From contig CM073515.1 in the NCBI GenBank assembly GCA_037074615.1, forward strand, positions 12,299,001 to 12,363,000: a DNA stretch of 64,000 nt. The letters are read 5' to 3'. This document shows, one piece after another, positions 11,633 to 23,419 of the stretch. Positions within the stretch are counted from its first letter, which is position 1; every line of letters begins with the position of its first letter. The position numbers and the translations under genes were made by a program. The stretch comes from Leucaena leucocephala (Eukaryota; Streptophyta; Magnoliopsida; Fabales; Fabaceae). Below the pieces are notes generated by a model. That model searched no databases, was not told where the DNA came from, and saw nothing but the letters and a program-made list of their open reading frames with translations.

Positions 11633-12428
11633 CCAGGGAGATTGAGCACCAACTATTAAACTATGTCCACAATTAGTCCAAGAGACCTACAAACCCAACA
11701 ACAAACAAGCCCAATATCCCATAACCTTTCAATTATCCTAATTCTTTTTTACAAATGATTTTTTCTTTATTTCAGAGTAAGAATTTCAAATTCAAAATGA
11801 TAAATTAAGTCACTGCCAATTATTCGTGGACGAACACTGATCAACCCTAGTCTTTATTCGCGGGTGAACATGTTTTGAACTCTCCTTGTTCGATGGCAGA
11901 CACCAATATAGCTACACTAGTTCATCTTTGTTGACGTCTGCGGGCGAATGTGGTCTTTCTTCTCCTTGTCTGTGGCAGATGTAACCATGAACCTTGCATT
12001 TTCAACTTCCATCACTCCTAAAGCAGGTTAAAACACCCATTAATCCCAAATCAAAAACAATTAAACTCAAAAGAAATTTGGGTTGTTACAACATGAAGCT
12101 ATATAAGGATGCATTTCAAGAAATGAAGGAGTCTTACACTATAGGCTTTGTTTGGATAGAGGAAAATAGATAGGAGAGAATAGTAGGTAGGAGTTTCCTC
12201 CCATTTTCTCCCCATCTGAATCAAGAGTAAGACAATAGTTTGTGTTTTATTATAAAAGTAAAGAAAAAAGTTATTTTTCGTGGGAGATCGGGCTCAACTT
12301 CCCTTTCTTAACTTGAAAACAATCACAAATAACATGAAGGGCAATTTCTTGTTGATTGCACCCAAAAGGGCAAGTCGTCTTTGCACAGCTTTTTCTCCTT
12401 GATCAGGGTGAAAACCCAAATTGAGTCT
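11633..12428. other. Intergenic with a short direct repeat
   Basis: Two related ~50-bp segments lie at about 11860-11908 and 11939-11988. Each holds GCGGG, then CTCCTTGT, then GGCAGA. Nothing else is recognised. Confidence 0.45.
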
Positions 12429-14119
12429 TGTTGAAAATGGTTGTATCACTCAAGAGAGAGGTGAATTAAATGATTTTAAAATTTTTGAAACTCTAAAAAT
12501 ATGTACACAAGATTAATGAGTAAATTTTAGAAAGATATCACTAAATGAAGAGATTGTTGAGGAGAGATTTCACATGATGATTATATTGGTTCGGCCCAAT
12601 TCACTTGGCTTACGTCTAGTCCCTAGAGAGCTCATTTGAGTGTTCTACTATCTCCAAAATTCCACAGACTCTTGGTATCTCAGTACAATAATGTGAGAAT
12701 CCTCTTTTACTTCCTCTTATAACTCATAAGGTCACTCTCTAGTGAGAATCCCTCTCACTCCCCTTACAACCGTATGGTAATGATCCACTCAAGAGATCAC
12801 ACTCTTGAGCAATTTGGAAAAAAATTGATACAAATGAAACTCTCTCAGTAGAGTAGATAAGTTGAACACTTAAGCTTATTATCTAAGTTTTTCTCTTCTA
12901 AGAATATGTATGCTCTGAACCAAAAGAAGAGAAATAGAGTGAAATAGAGATACAATTAGAAAATATGATAATAATACATTTTGAGCCTTTGTTGTATCAT
13001 CTCAAGTTTCCTAACTTCTTCAGTCTCCTCTCTTGTGGCTTCTTCTTCTTTTATACTTTGTTCTTTATAAATCCGTTAAAGTGTTGAAATAGCCGTTAAT
13101 GAATATAGTCATTATGCTGACATGGACATTCTGATGACTTTTGCTCTTTGATAAATCTCTTTGTGTAATCTGCAAATGATCTTGAAACATGCTTTTAGAG
13201 AGAATGTATAATCAATATAAGCATAAAGTAAGTATTTCCAAATTATTTAGAAGTAAAGATCAAGATATGATAAAGTCTGGTTTAAAACACTTTTCACAAA
13301 AATGACTTGACTTATCAAACAATACCCTTATCGAGAATGTCTTCAATAAATTGCTGAAGAATTATATTTGAAATAGTTTAAATCTTATTGAGCAATTCTT
13401 CGATAATCAGCCTTATCAAAAAGGATTTCGATAAATCTTCAATAAATTGTAAAGAGATAGTTCTTGATTTATTGAATAATTCTTTGATAAATGTCTTTAT
13501 CGATAAACTCTTTGAAAAATATTCTTTCAAAATATATGCTTTTAGATTTGTCGATTTGTTTCATAATATGTCATTTATCGAAGAGTTCTTCGATAAATAT
13601 GTTCTTTGAATAACTTATCGATAAATACTGAAGAACATCTTTTTCAGTCTTTCAAAAATAGACTTTCACACATTCAGTTCTTTTCTCAGATCACCATGTA
13701 ATACATTTGGAAATCATATCTCAAAATCATTCATCAAATTAGATCATTTTACATATTGGAGCAATTCCACAAGATATAAGATTATAAGCTTGATGATCAT
13801 TAAGAGTTAAGCATGTTAGCATATCAAAGCAAGGGTCATAAGCTCAAATGAATGTAACTATTTAGTGAAATAGATCATGAGCTTATAAAGATCTTTCAGA
13901 AAATACAATTAAACTTATGAAGATCATTCATTCATTCAATCAAATCAAAGATAATTCATGAGCTTAGAAAAAATATTTTAGAACTATCAATTAATCAGAT
14001 ATATCAATGTAATGTAGTTTAAGCTTTCTTATCAAAGATATAACTGATAAGAGATCTGATTGAATAGATTTAATGACAAGAACATAATGAATTAAATTTT
14101 GAATCTTTTATGAATAATC
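12429..14119 (-). mobile_element. Copia-family LTR, minus orientation, degenerate
   Basis: The sequence starts with TGTTGAAAATGG followed by GAGGTGAATTAAATG, and later CACTTGGCTTACGTCTAGTC. It aligns with the LTRs at 44694 and 46941, whose gag runs on the minus strand, so the orientation is minus. The distal part (13330-14100) is crowded with TTCGATAA / TTATCGAA-like motifs. The right edge is uncertain. The open frame at 13388-13609 lies inside the LTR and is not a gene. Confidence 0.65.
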
Positions 14120-14570
14120 TGTCAGACTCTAATTTTTTGATGGTGATAATTGAGAAAATATTTTTAAAAAATATTTTAAGATTGATAAAGAGAGTTTATC
14201 GATAATACATCTATTTGATAAGCCTTTCAATAAATAAATAGGAGATTTGCGAAAAGATTTGATTTCTAATGTATAGTTATCGAAGATCTATTCGATAAGT
14301 TTGCTAATGAATGATCTATAAATAACCTCTGAGTCCATGTTTTAAAATGATTTTTCTTCGAAGACTTATTCGATAAGGCTATTTATTGATAAAACCTTCG
14401 ATAAAGTTGAAAATAATTCAGTAAATTTGTGAAGGCATTTATCCAAATGTTTTTTTATAAGAATAGTTTTGTGAAAACATTTTTGAAAAGAATTTATTGA
14501 AGTTCTATTCAATAAATGGGTTTATCGATAAGATCTTCGATAAATGAAAATTTGATTGAATCTCCTTCTC
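14120..14570 (+). mobile_element. Second LTR fragment of the same family, plus orientation
   Basis: TGTCAGACTCTAATTTTTTG at 14120 resembles the inferred family 5' terminus (compare TGTTAGACTCCATG at 48423 reading left). The following 450 bp again hold many TCGATAA motifs. It stops before CTCCTTCTCCCCC at 14562, which could be an inverted polypurine tract. The boundary calls are tentative. Confidence 0.4.
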
Positions 14571-14953
14571 CCCCTTGGATGCATATAAGGACAATAACGT
14601 TCTTAAAGAAAATGCTAATAATGATACCTTACATATCTCCTTTCCATGTATATGTATCGATGGTTCACTTTGCATGACTTGTATTGAATTATCTAGAGTG
14701 CTAGCCATCTTGCATGAACATGATGTAATTAATAATTGTGGCATTCCTCTAATTTCTAATAGTCTTAAAAAGTTTGAAGAAGGTGTTTTTGTTGCGTTGT
14801 CAGGACTTAAGGAATCCCATGATGAAATAAAGGCTACTACAACAATTGAGAAAACTCTAGTCCTAGAAAATGCTTGAACAAAGAAAAGGAGGCATAAGAC
14901 TAAGCCCAACCCATTACAAATCAGGCCTAGTATTTAGGAGGATGAAAATGAGG
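14571..14953. other. Unidentified segment with a 100-codon open frame, host of a solo LTR
   Basis: A plus-strand frame at 14575-14877 and a minus-strand frame at 14505-14909 overlap, and neither shows a domain I recognise. The segment appears continuous with 16633 onward once the solo LTR is removed. It may be retrotransposon interior, but I cannot assign it. Confidence 0.3.
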
Positions 14954-16632
14954 TGTTAGAATCCATACTTAATGATGTTAAAAGTAACTCAAATTGTTTA
15001 TGTAAAAGATTATTTAATCAATCAAGTTGTTTATGTGTTTTTAAATGATGCCAAAAGTGATAGAAAAAGTTAGATCAAGTTAATCGATTAGTCAATCGAT
15101 TAATGAGTATCATTTAATCGATTGAATGTTCAATTAATGTTAGGACATTGATCTTTGTTATTAAAAAGAAAGTCAATTAATCAATTAATGAGTATCTATT
15201 AATTGATTAACTGTTCGATTAATGTCATAAAGTTGCTATCTGGAATTAAAAAGATAAGTCAATTAATTGATTAGTTAATCGATTAATTCTAATCAATCTA
15301 TTGTCTATTCAATTAATTTATTCAGAACTATTTTTCGTTTAGTCAAAACAAACTCTATTAATAGATTAAGTAATTGATTAATCTAATTTAATGCATTAAT
15401 TGGTCAATTAATTAGTTCAAAATCATTTTGTGAAAATCAAATATGAATTCATTAATCAATTAATTATGCGATTAATATACATTAATCCATTAGTTGTTTG
15501 ATTAATATGTTTTGAAAAGCTTTCTGTGTCAACTCCTCCAGAGATATTAATCGACTAAGGATTTGATTAACTTATATTAATGGATTAGTTATTCGATTAA
15601 TTTCATATATTTCAATGATACTTCTCCGTTTACGTTGAAACTAATTGCATATCTCTTTGAGCTATATATGTTTGATTCAAATATGAAGTATACTTATGTT
15701 TCTAATCATTTTTCATTGTAAATCTTTTGAGAAACTTATATTATCAATTTATATTGAATCTAGTTGAATAGTCTGATCAATATAATACTCTATTTTTTTG
15801 TCCTTCTCATTAATTAAAACATTGATCAAATTAATGACATTTAATTGATTAATACAATATATTTTATAGAAAGCCATCTGAACCTTATTATAACTTGATA
15901 TTTATAATATAGTTGATTATTAGTCATTTATACACTTATTCAATGATTAAACTCCTAACAAACTTTTTGAGATTGAGTGTGTTCAAAAAAGACTAAAGTT
16001 TGAAATGATTAAAGCTAGGTCAACATAAATTTGCTACATCCAACAAAGTCTACTTACTAATGACGCCTTCACCCCAATGGTTACAAGCTTGAGTCTAACA
16101 ACTACCAAACAAAATAAATGCCATTTAAGGAAGACTCGGTATTAATGAAAAGAGACGAACAACAACTGGATTTATTACACTCTTGAATTCTTCATTCATT
16201 ATTTTGTAACCAATATTCTCTTGTTCCAGTGTTCATCATCACATATATTCTATGAGAGATATTGATAAAATTCTTATTCATTATGTAGACTTAAGATATT
16301 TGATATTTTAAGTTAGGATTATTACCTTACGAGAAGTAAGGGGAATGATTAAGAGGATCACTTGTTGTACTGAGGCACTAAAAGCCCGTTCAAATCTTGG
16401 GGTATAGTTGAAAATCTCAAAAGGCCTATGAGGATTGGACATAGAACAAGTGGATTGGTTTGAACAGGATAAAATGTCTTATGTTTGATTCATCTATCCT
16501 TAAGTGATATCTTTCTAATATCTATTCTCTTTACTCTATTATACTCTAGTTGTCTTTAAGATTTTAAATTTAAATTAAAAATTTCAAAACACGCAATTCA
16601 CCCCTTCTTGGGTGTTTCTACTGAGACTAACA
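14954..16632 (+). mobile_element. Solo LTR of the copia family, with target duplication
   Basis: It begins TGTTAGAATCCATACTTAAT and ends ACTGAGACTAACA, so the ends are TGTTAG and CTAACA. The last 50 bp carry CAATTCACCCCTTCTTGGGT, the reverse complement of the start of the LTRs at 46941 and 44694, which fixes the orientation. The flanking pentamers are TGAGG (14949-14953) and TGAAG (16633-16637), a target duplication with one mismatch. Between 15080 and 15610 it contains about six degenerate units built on TTAATCGATTAA. Confidence 0.8.
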
Positions 16633-18599
16633 TGAAGGAGCTGATAAGGTTGAAATATTATCATGTGATTTGCTGCCCGATAAAGAAATAATCACTGATG
16701 ATTATATTCTAATTCCTTATGTTGAAGTCAAGACTCTTATTGAAGGGAATCTTATTGATTTTATTGGATGTGTCTTATATATCTTATAGAGTTCTCATAT
16801 ATGGTGTCTTGATTACTAACCTTGCATGCTTGAAGACTTTCCACGGCTTCAAGTATTTTGATTCTTATCATATACTTGGAATTAGAAAATGTGTTGTATG
16901 TGGTTTGTTGAATCTCTTGTAGGTTCCTCACTTAGGAGAATTGTATAGTGATCACCATACCCCCTATATTGTGGTTCCTCTACAAATTAACCTTAAGCAC
17001 ATCCCAAACAATTAGAGAAAGATGTGTCAAGAAGGTACACTTACATAAGAACATGTTCCTCATCACATATGAGAATTTCAATTTCAATAACCTAAAGTGG
17101 TATAAAGGTATCAAGTTGTCTCTTTCTTTATATTATTCTTCTATATATTATAAGCTTTATTGTTTGAGATAAGTGTAAGGGAGGGACAACATTAATAGTA
17201 AAAGGTAGAATAATTTAGATTTATTACTTTTTTTATTTCCTAGAATATGTCTTATTTTAAGAATTTCTTAGTTTTAAGTTAGTTTTTCTTTGAATAAAAT
17301 CTCCTATCTTAGCACATGATTCTTTAGCATTCTTCCCTTATTCCTTTGATATATGCTTTAATGCTGGGTTGAGCACAACTCGTGGTTTAAGTGTGAGGGA
17401 GGGATTGAATTTCTATTCTTGAAAATGCCTATTTTTCAAAAAATATTTCACACTTATAGTTCTAGACACTCCTATTTTAGATTAAAATATCATCTTGATT
17501 ACACTGATACATGTATGAATCTTTCAAGTCCATTGTTGATTATGATAGTTCAGTTAGTCAATATTCTAAGAGTTACCCTAGAAACAAGTAATGTAATGCA
17601 TTAAGAATAGTTAAAGTCTTTAGTGAGGCTCTGTGAATAGGAATGAAAAGAGATATCCCTATTGGAAGGATTCTCAGTCTTAAATTTCTAAATTGAGTGA
17701 ATACCTTTTATGCTAGCTACTCTTTAAAACTTGTCTTAATTCTCTTATCTATTGTCTAACTCATGTGCAACTCTTTAAAATGATTGATGCCATCATATTA
17801 TAAACCCCTTTTATCCCAAACACAAGCCCATTACACATTATATCTGTAGTCACCCCCTTGAGCCCGTTACTTTTCTTTTTCCATCATTTTTATAGAAAGT
17901 TTTATATGCATGAATATCTTTTAAAAATAAAATTTTTATTCATATCAAAAAATTATTATTATTTTGATGTTGTGCTATATTTTTTATATACAAGGTGCCA
18001 AAAAAAGAAAAAAAAAGTATATTGCACAAAAACAAAAACAAAGATATTGCAAAAAAATACAAGAAAAAATAGAGAAAGTGAAAAAAAAGAAAAGAAAAAA
18101 GAAAAAAAGAGAAAAGAGAAATGAAGAAAGCATCATTATCACCTCTTATTAGTACAATTACTCCCCTTACATCTCTTATGACATGAATTCATGCTATATA
18201 TTCATTATTGCATGCATATAATACTTTATATCCTTTATATTCCATTCCATGTGGCATATTTCTAATATTATAAGCCTATAAAGTTCTCTTGATTGAAGAA
18301 TGCATACGTAATTGACAGTAAATATTTAGAAATGTTACAAGCCTATAACCCCCAATAAAGGTGAGATGAGTGAAATAGATATATCCTCGAGTGTACTTTC
18401 TTCTGTCATATTCCTCTGTTTTAACTGTGTTCATAGAGGTTGTTCTTATTGCATTTATTATTTTGTAAATGTCGTTGACTTGAAGGATTTGATTAATTGT
18501 ATTATTACGCTTGTGCTCAAACTTAATTAACTACCCTACTTATTTTTAGTGTTTATCAGGATATTCTTCATTGTTTTGCTCAGGAGTATAAAGGTTTAA
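16633..18599. other. Unidentified, probably retrotransposon 3' interior
   Basis: No domain is recognised. Polypurine-like runs AGGGAGGGA occur near 17178 and 17396, and another at 18600 sits directly before an LTR. This suggests degenerate 3' regions of gypsy elements. A purine-rich A/G tract covers 18000-18125. Short frames at 16719-17172, 17419-17604 and 17858-18152 are not supported as genes. Confidence 0.4.
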
Positions 18600-20060
18600 G
18601 TGAGGGGGAATTTGATAAATCCCTATTTTATCATATTATTTTCTATTTATTTAAGAGGATTTATTATGTTTAATATACATTATTATAGCAGTTGTGACTA
18701 TTTTGTGTTTTAATTGATTATATAAATTAAATAATTAAAAATATTATTTCCTTGTGTTTTTATTATTTTATTATTTCTCTTGATTAAATTGATTTGCATA
18801 AAGGTATTTTGCTTTTATGTATTTTAATAAATTGGAAATAAATAAATAAATGATGATTATGACCCTCATCAACTACTACACAATTATATTATATAAAGAA
18901 AGTTAATTGAGGAATTATTAAATTGAATGAGGAAATTATAATATCTAATTAGAGAAAATCAAAATACCTCCAATAATATTATATTATATTAATTCATTCC
19001 TTTAATATTATATTAGTATTATATTAGATTAGATTATATTAACTCAATATCATTTGAATTAATTAAAAAATAATTCCTCAAATATCTAATATTTGAATTT
19101 AATTCAAAGATAATAGATAAATGTGTTATTGTTCCCTATTTTCTTATTAATTATTTTATCTCGTTTATCCTATTATTTTTTATTTAAATTGTTTATAGGA
19201 TATTTGAGTTAAAAAAATTATCTCTGGAGATATTGGAAAACATGACATCTTAGAAGGATACTGAAGATAACTGCATGTTATCATTTCTTTTTAGAGAGCT
19301 AATAAGTGAAAAGACACATATCAACATAATTCGCTCATAAAAGCTATATAAATAACCCAAAAACTCCTCCATTCAACACATCAATCACCACCATCATAAT
19401 CATCTCCATGTTTTCCACAATTTCATCCCCTTTCCTTATGAGTTGAATAATTTTATGAGTTGTTCTTTTTCCTTTATGCAAATTTATGATTTTCTAGGTT
19501 TAGGTTTTGAAATTTATATATGTTAGATCTAGGGTCTCGATTGAGACACTTGTGTGATCAAATTATTATAATTTATTATTTCAATTTATGATTTGGTATT
19601 CTTTATATCTTTACTTCCTCTTATAATTATTCATATTTGCATGTTTAGTTATAGGGTGTTTGGTTGAATATCTATGTTAAAGAAATAAATTATTTATTGT
19701 TTAATTTATCACATGCTAAGTAGATCTTCACTAATCATTTTTGATACAATTGTATGGTAGATCTAAATATAATTGTGGATTGTTTGATTATGACCATGGA
19801 AGTTGTCTTAGGTTTTACATGATAGGAACTTAGCATATATAATTGTTATAACTTTAATATATTATTGAACGATGATAGCCACGCATCAATCCTTAGGAGC
19901 TCTTGTCTTATTGGTGATATTCTTCTATACTTTTATTTTATTTTATTTTTGTTATTATTTCCCTTTGACTTTGTAAAAAAAATATTAATCAATTTCTCTT
20001 TCACTCATCTTCCTTCTCACACTTTGTCTAATCTAGAATTAAGTCATGCATTGACTCCAT
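18600..20060 (+). mobile_element. Gypsy polypurine tract followed by an LTR
   Basis: The polypurine tract GTGAGGGGGAATT (18600-18612) abuts TGATAAATCCCTATTTTATC at 18613, the usual layout of a plant Athila-like 3' LTR. A promoter-like TATATAAATA is at 19345-19354, followed by CA-rich leader-like sequence. The right edge is estimated because I see no clear primer-binding site or target duplication. The first ~490 bp are also found inverted at 6110-6655. Confidence 0.65.
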
Positions 20061-21112
20061 CTTAAGATCGACTTAAGGTTAGCTCCTATATATATAAGGA
20101 TAAAACTAATAATTAATTTAAGTGCTAATGAAAAGTAACACCAAGTAGCCTGAAAATATATCGATTGAAAAAATGGAATATTTTCCTTCACAATGTTGGT
20201 TTGGTTGCACCATTTTTTCTCTAGAGCAAATTCCAGTGGCCAAAAATTTTCTCATGTTCAATGGAAAATCAGTTCCTTCACAAATAGATAGGATATAATT
20301 TTCCTGTCCAAAAAATTCTCATTGGGCCCCTGATCTTCTTCCTTCATTATCTCTCTCACTTCAGCTTCACGCAGCTATAGGCTTTCACAATCATGCTACT
20401 CGCCGGTCACTACTAGTTTCAGCCTCAGACGCCTTCCCCTTCTCTTTTCCAAAGATCACTCTCACCTGTCTTCTAGTTTTGTTAAGATGTGACTAAGCTT
20501 CATCAAGGGCCTTTACTTTAATCATCAAGTGTTGATTTGTGGAAGTTTCAGCATGATTTTTTTTTAAAAAAAAATTGGATTTTGATTTATTTATTGTCAC
20601 GTCTGGATTTGAGGGTTTGTTTGGTACGTTGAATATGCATATAACTTGAGTACAACTAGCAAGTTATATGCACACAACTTGTATCAAGCTAAATGCATGC
20701 AACTAGAGTTGCATGCATATAATCTTGTAACTTGCATATGATTTGCAAATTGTATGCAAGTAGTAAACTATGAATTTTTAATGAATTATTGGATTTTTAA
20801 ATATTTTAGTTTTTAAATCAGTGAATTAATTAATAAATATTTATTAAGGGTAATATAGTCTTTTACATATTTTTCTTTACCAATTTTACTATTATTTTTA
20901 ACCGATAAATATAAATTTTCCTATATCAAAACTATATTCCATTATTGTGCATACTAAACATATTAGAGGTCAAAAATTTTCCTTCTCTTCCTTTCCATCA
21001 CAATCAATTCTTTCTATTAAAGGTGCCTTAAATTATGATAGAATAATAACACCCTAGAAAATAAGATGATCCAGTGGTTTAATGATAGTTGCTTTGTAGT
21101 AATTGTGGAGTA
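20061..21112. other. Intergenic with a small perfect palindrome
   Basis: No gene is seen. At 20693-20718, arms ATGCATGCAACT and AGTTGCATGCAT flank a 2-nt spacer, within a stretch (20630-20770) of repeated GCATATAACTTG-like words. Confidence 0.5.
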
Positions 21113-21399
21113 TTCCCTCCGGTCTCATATATATGATATATTTAGAAAGTGTTCTTAATCATTTTGTTATGACATTTGTTAATTTTAAGGTCTATTAAAT
21201 ATTTTTTATATATATATTAATGGTAATGTTTAATAAGGATATTGAGAAAGAGAGTATCAATTAATATAACAGTGAAATTTAGTATAATTAATAAGAATAA
21301 TATTAAAAATTATTATATTTTATGATAAATTTAATATTCTTAAATTTTTTATTAGTACGTATAAATAAGATAATGACTTTAATTTTGGACTAGAGGTAG
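21113..21399. mobile_element. Stowaway/mariner-type MITE
   Basis: The termini TTCCCTCCGGTC and, inverted, CTACCTCTAGTCC match the CTCCCTC-type ends of Tc1/mariner MITEs. TA dinucleotides flank both ends (21111-21112 and 21400-21401). It is 287 bp long, AT-rich and has no coding. Confidence 0.6.
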
Positions 21400-22020
21400 T
21401 ATACAAATGGGAAAGAAACTCTTCCATTGAATAATTGTTTCAATGGGATTGTTATGCAAAACTCCAAGAAGCTATACGCAATTTAGACAATAATTTTGAT
21501 TTTGATTTGCTTTGAACTGAGAATGAAATATATAGTTTGTCCAATCAACCATAGAGTTTGTTGCTTTCTGGCAATAAAAAAAAGCTAATTTATTATTTTC
21601 TTTTATACTAAATCTATCAATTAATCAATCATAATGAAAATTTTGGACGTAGGGGAGTAGAGCGAGTTGGTTGGTTATTCGAAAAGAGTAAAGGATGATA
21701 AAGAAAAGATGGTACTTCTTCTTCTTGTTTTCTTTTTATATAAAAAATTTTAAAAAGGGGTTAGCTTTATCTATAATCTAAGGGTAGGATAAAGTCTCAC
21801 TTTCTCTTAAGTGATATTAATTTTAGGCAATGCGAGTTATCTATTACTTTCGGATATAAACCTACGCACTCAAGAGTTATGATATCTTCCTAAATACTAC
21901 GACTATAATTATATTAAAATAATATTTTTTAAAAATTGAATATATTCTAGATAATTATATATCTTATTTCTTTACCTTACCTGTTGAACCAATCCACAAC
22001 TAAATTTTTGGAAAAAGCTG
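21400..22020. other. Intergenic, nothing recognised
   Basis: AT-rich with no coding or repeat signal that I can name. Confidence 0.5.
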
Positions 22021-22400
22021 GTACTTGAGTTTTTTAATAGAAGCTAGAAATGGAGATAGAGGGAAAGCGGCCCACGGTGAGACCCGAGTCCGACGGGTGG
22101 ACAAACCCGGCCATTTCTTGAACTGGGCCAACGGATCGCGATCCCACCTGGCGAAGGATGAATGGGTAAGATAAGAAACAGCACTCTCTAACGGTTCCAA
22201 CCGTAGGATAATTTGTTGTTTGGGTTTTTGGGCCCTTACGGTTGGAGAACAGTTGACAAGGTTCTTCCATCATGGTTACCAGGGATATTTCGACATTTTT
22301 ACTTTTGGTCGTAAGATGGTGTGCTATATAATTCTGTTTTCTCCTCAATCCTTTGATGATGAAATGGAATATATTCAAGCATGAATAACAATGGACAACA
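22021..22400. promoter_or_regulatory. GC-rich island with GGGCC motifs, possible promoter region
   Basis: A segment much richer in GC than its surroundings (about 22060-22240) contains TGGGCC, GGGCCC and GGCCCAC words resembling plant site II (TCP-binding) elements. Two overlapping minus-strand frames here have no recognisable domain. It could be a relic of a promoter or of a captured gene piece. The call rests on composition only. Confidence 0.25.
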
Positions 22401-23219
22401 GATAGGCCAGCGTGCTATACGACTTGTTCAGTGGTTTTGTAAATTTTTCCCCAAAAGAAAAGGAAAGAGAGAATATATCCATGAGAGGTTTGTGTTTTGA
22501 CAATCCATTCTATTATATATTTTTTCAGTTAAAAATTAAGCTGTATCTAGTTTAAAATTTAATCATTTTGAGACGTAATGTTTATCAAAGTAAATTTTAT
22601 TTTTATAATAATTTTTTTTATTTATATGACTTAATTTAAATTTTTGATATTATGTTTAATGAATTAAACTATCTACTAATTATACTAAATTTTATTGATT
22701 ATTTTATGTTTGTTTATAAATGTTGAGAGAAAGTGAATCTTTTAAGCTTTTCTAGAGACGGCCCTATGTGACTTCCCAAATTTTAATAGAATAAATTTAT
22801 AAAAAATTATTAAGGTAAAAAATATTAAAAAGTTTTAAAAGTTAAATTTTATTTAAAAAAATAAAAAAAATAATAATTATTAAAAATATTTTGAGACTTA
22901 CAAGAATTAAAAAAAAATATAAAATATATATTTTATGGATCAGAAAAAATTATAAAAAAGTTTATTTTTAAAAAAAATAAATGATTCAATAGTTATTTTT
23001 AAAATTTTAAAATTATATTTACTTAAAAATTTTTAAAAAATAATAGCTAAAGGTTAATTTGTGAGATAAAATTTTTAATAAAATTATCTTATAGGTTAGA
23101 AAAAAATATTAGAGAGAGAAAATATATATTTTATAAAAAAGATTAATTTATATAAATTTCTAAAAGTTTCATAGTATATAGAAAAGTGTGGATTGGAGTT
23201 AAAAATTTAGACGGAAGGG
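22401..23219. other. Very AT-rich intergenic DNA
   Basis: Long A and T runs and no gene. It lies immediately upstream of the exon-like segment at 23220. Confidence 0.5.
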
Positions 23220-23419
23220 CAACATGGACTTTCTAACCCTCACCACTTCTCACTCACGTGACTTCCCTTCTTCCTTCACTCTATTCTCATTACATCATCG
23301 ACTTCCCCTTCTTCCGCAGAAGACGGCAAGGGCCAGAACGAGAGAGAGATTGGGAGCGCGACGCCAGAGGAGTGACCGGAGGAGGGAGATCGAGCTCGCG
23401 ACGCTGTCGACCAACTAAG
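23220..23419 (+). other. Orphan first exon (5' UTR-like) with splice donor
   Basis: A pyrimidine-rich leader with CACGTG (near 23257) passes into GC-rich sequence. It ends at a strong donor, AACTAAG followed by GTGAGCTC at 23419/23420. The next bases are T-rich and intron-like. This is the typical look of a plant non-coding first exon and long leader intron. No downstream coding exon was found before the minus-strand MATE gene at 28345, so the gene is truncated, is a non-coding RNA, or the impression is wrong. Confidence 0.35.

Noticed and set aside
14505..14909. 134-codon minus-strand frame and an overlapping 100-codon plus-strand frame (14575-14877)
   Set aside because: Neither has a recognisable domain. 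They overlap antisense and sit next to LTR sequence, so I kept only an 'unidentified segment' entry.
15080..15610. CRISPR-like array of TTAATCGATTAA repeats
   Set aside because: Repeats are degenerate, there are no unique spacers of fixed length, and they lie inside a plant solo LTR.
17858..18152. Lys-rich small protein
   Set aside because: It comes from an A/G homopurine tract.
22000..22378. Protein-coding gene on the minus strand in the GC-rich island
   Set aside because: Two overlapping frames of 66 and 114 codons without domains. Composition alone explains the open frames.
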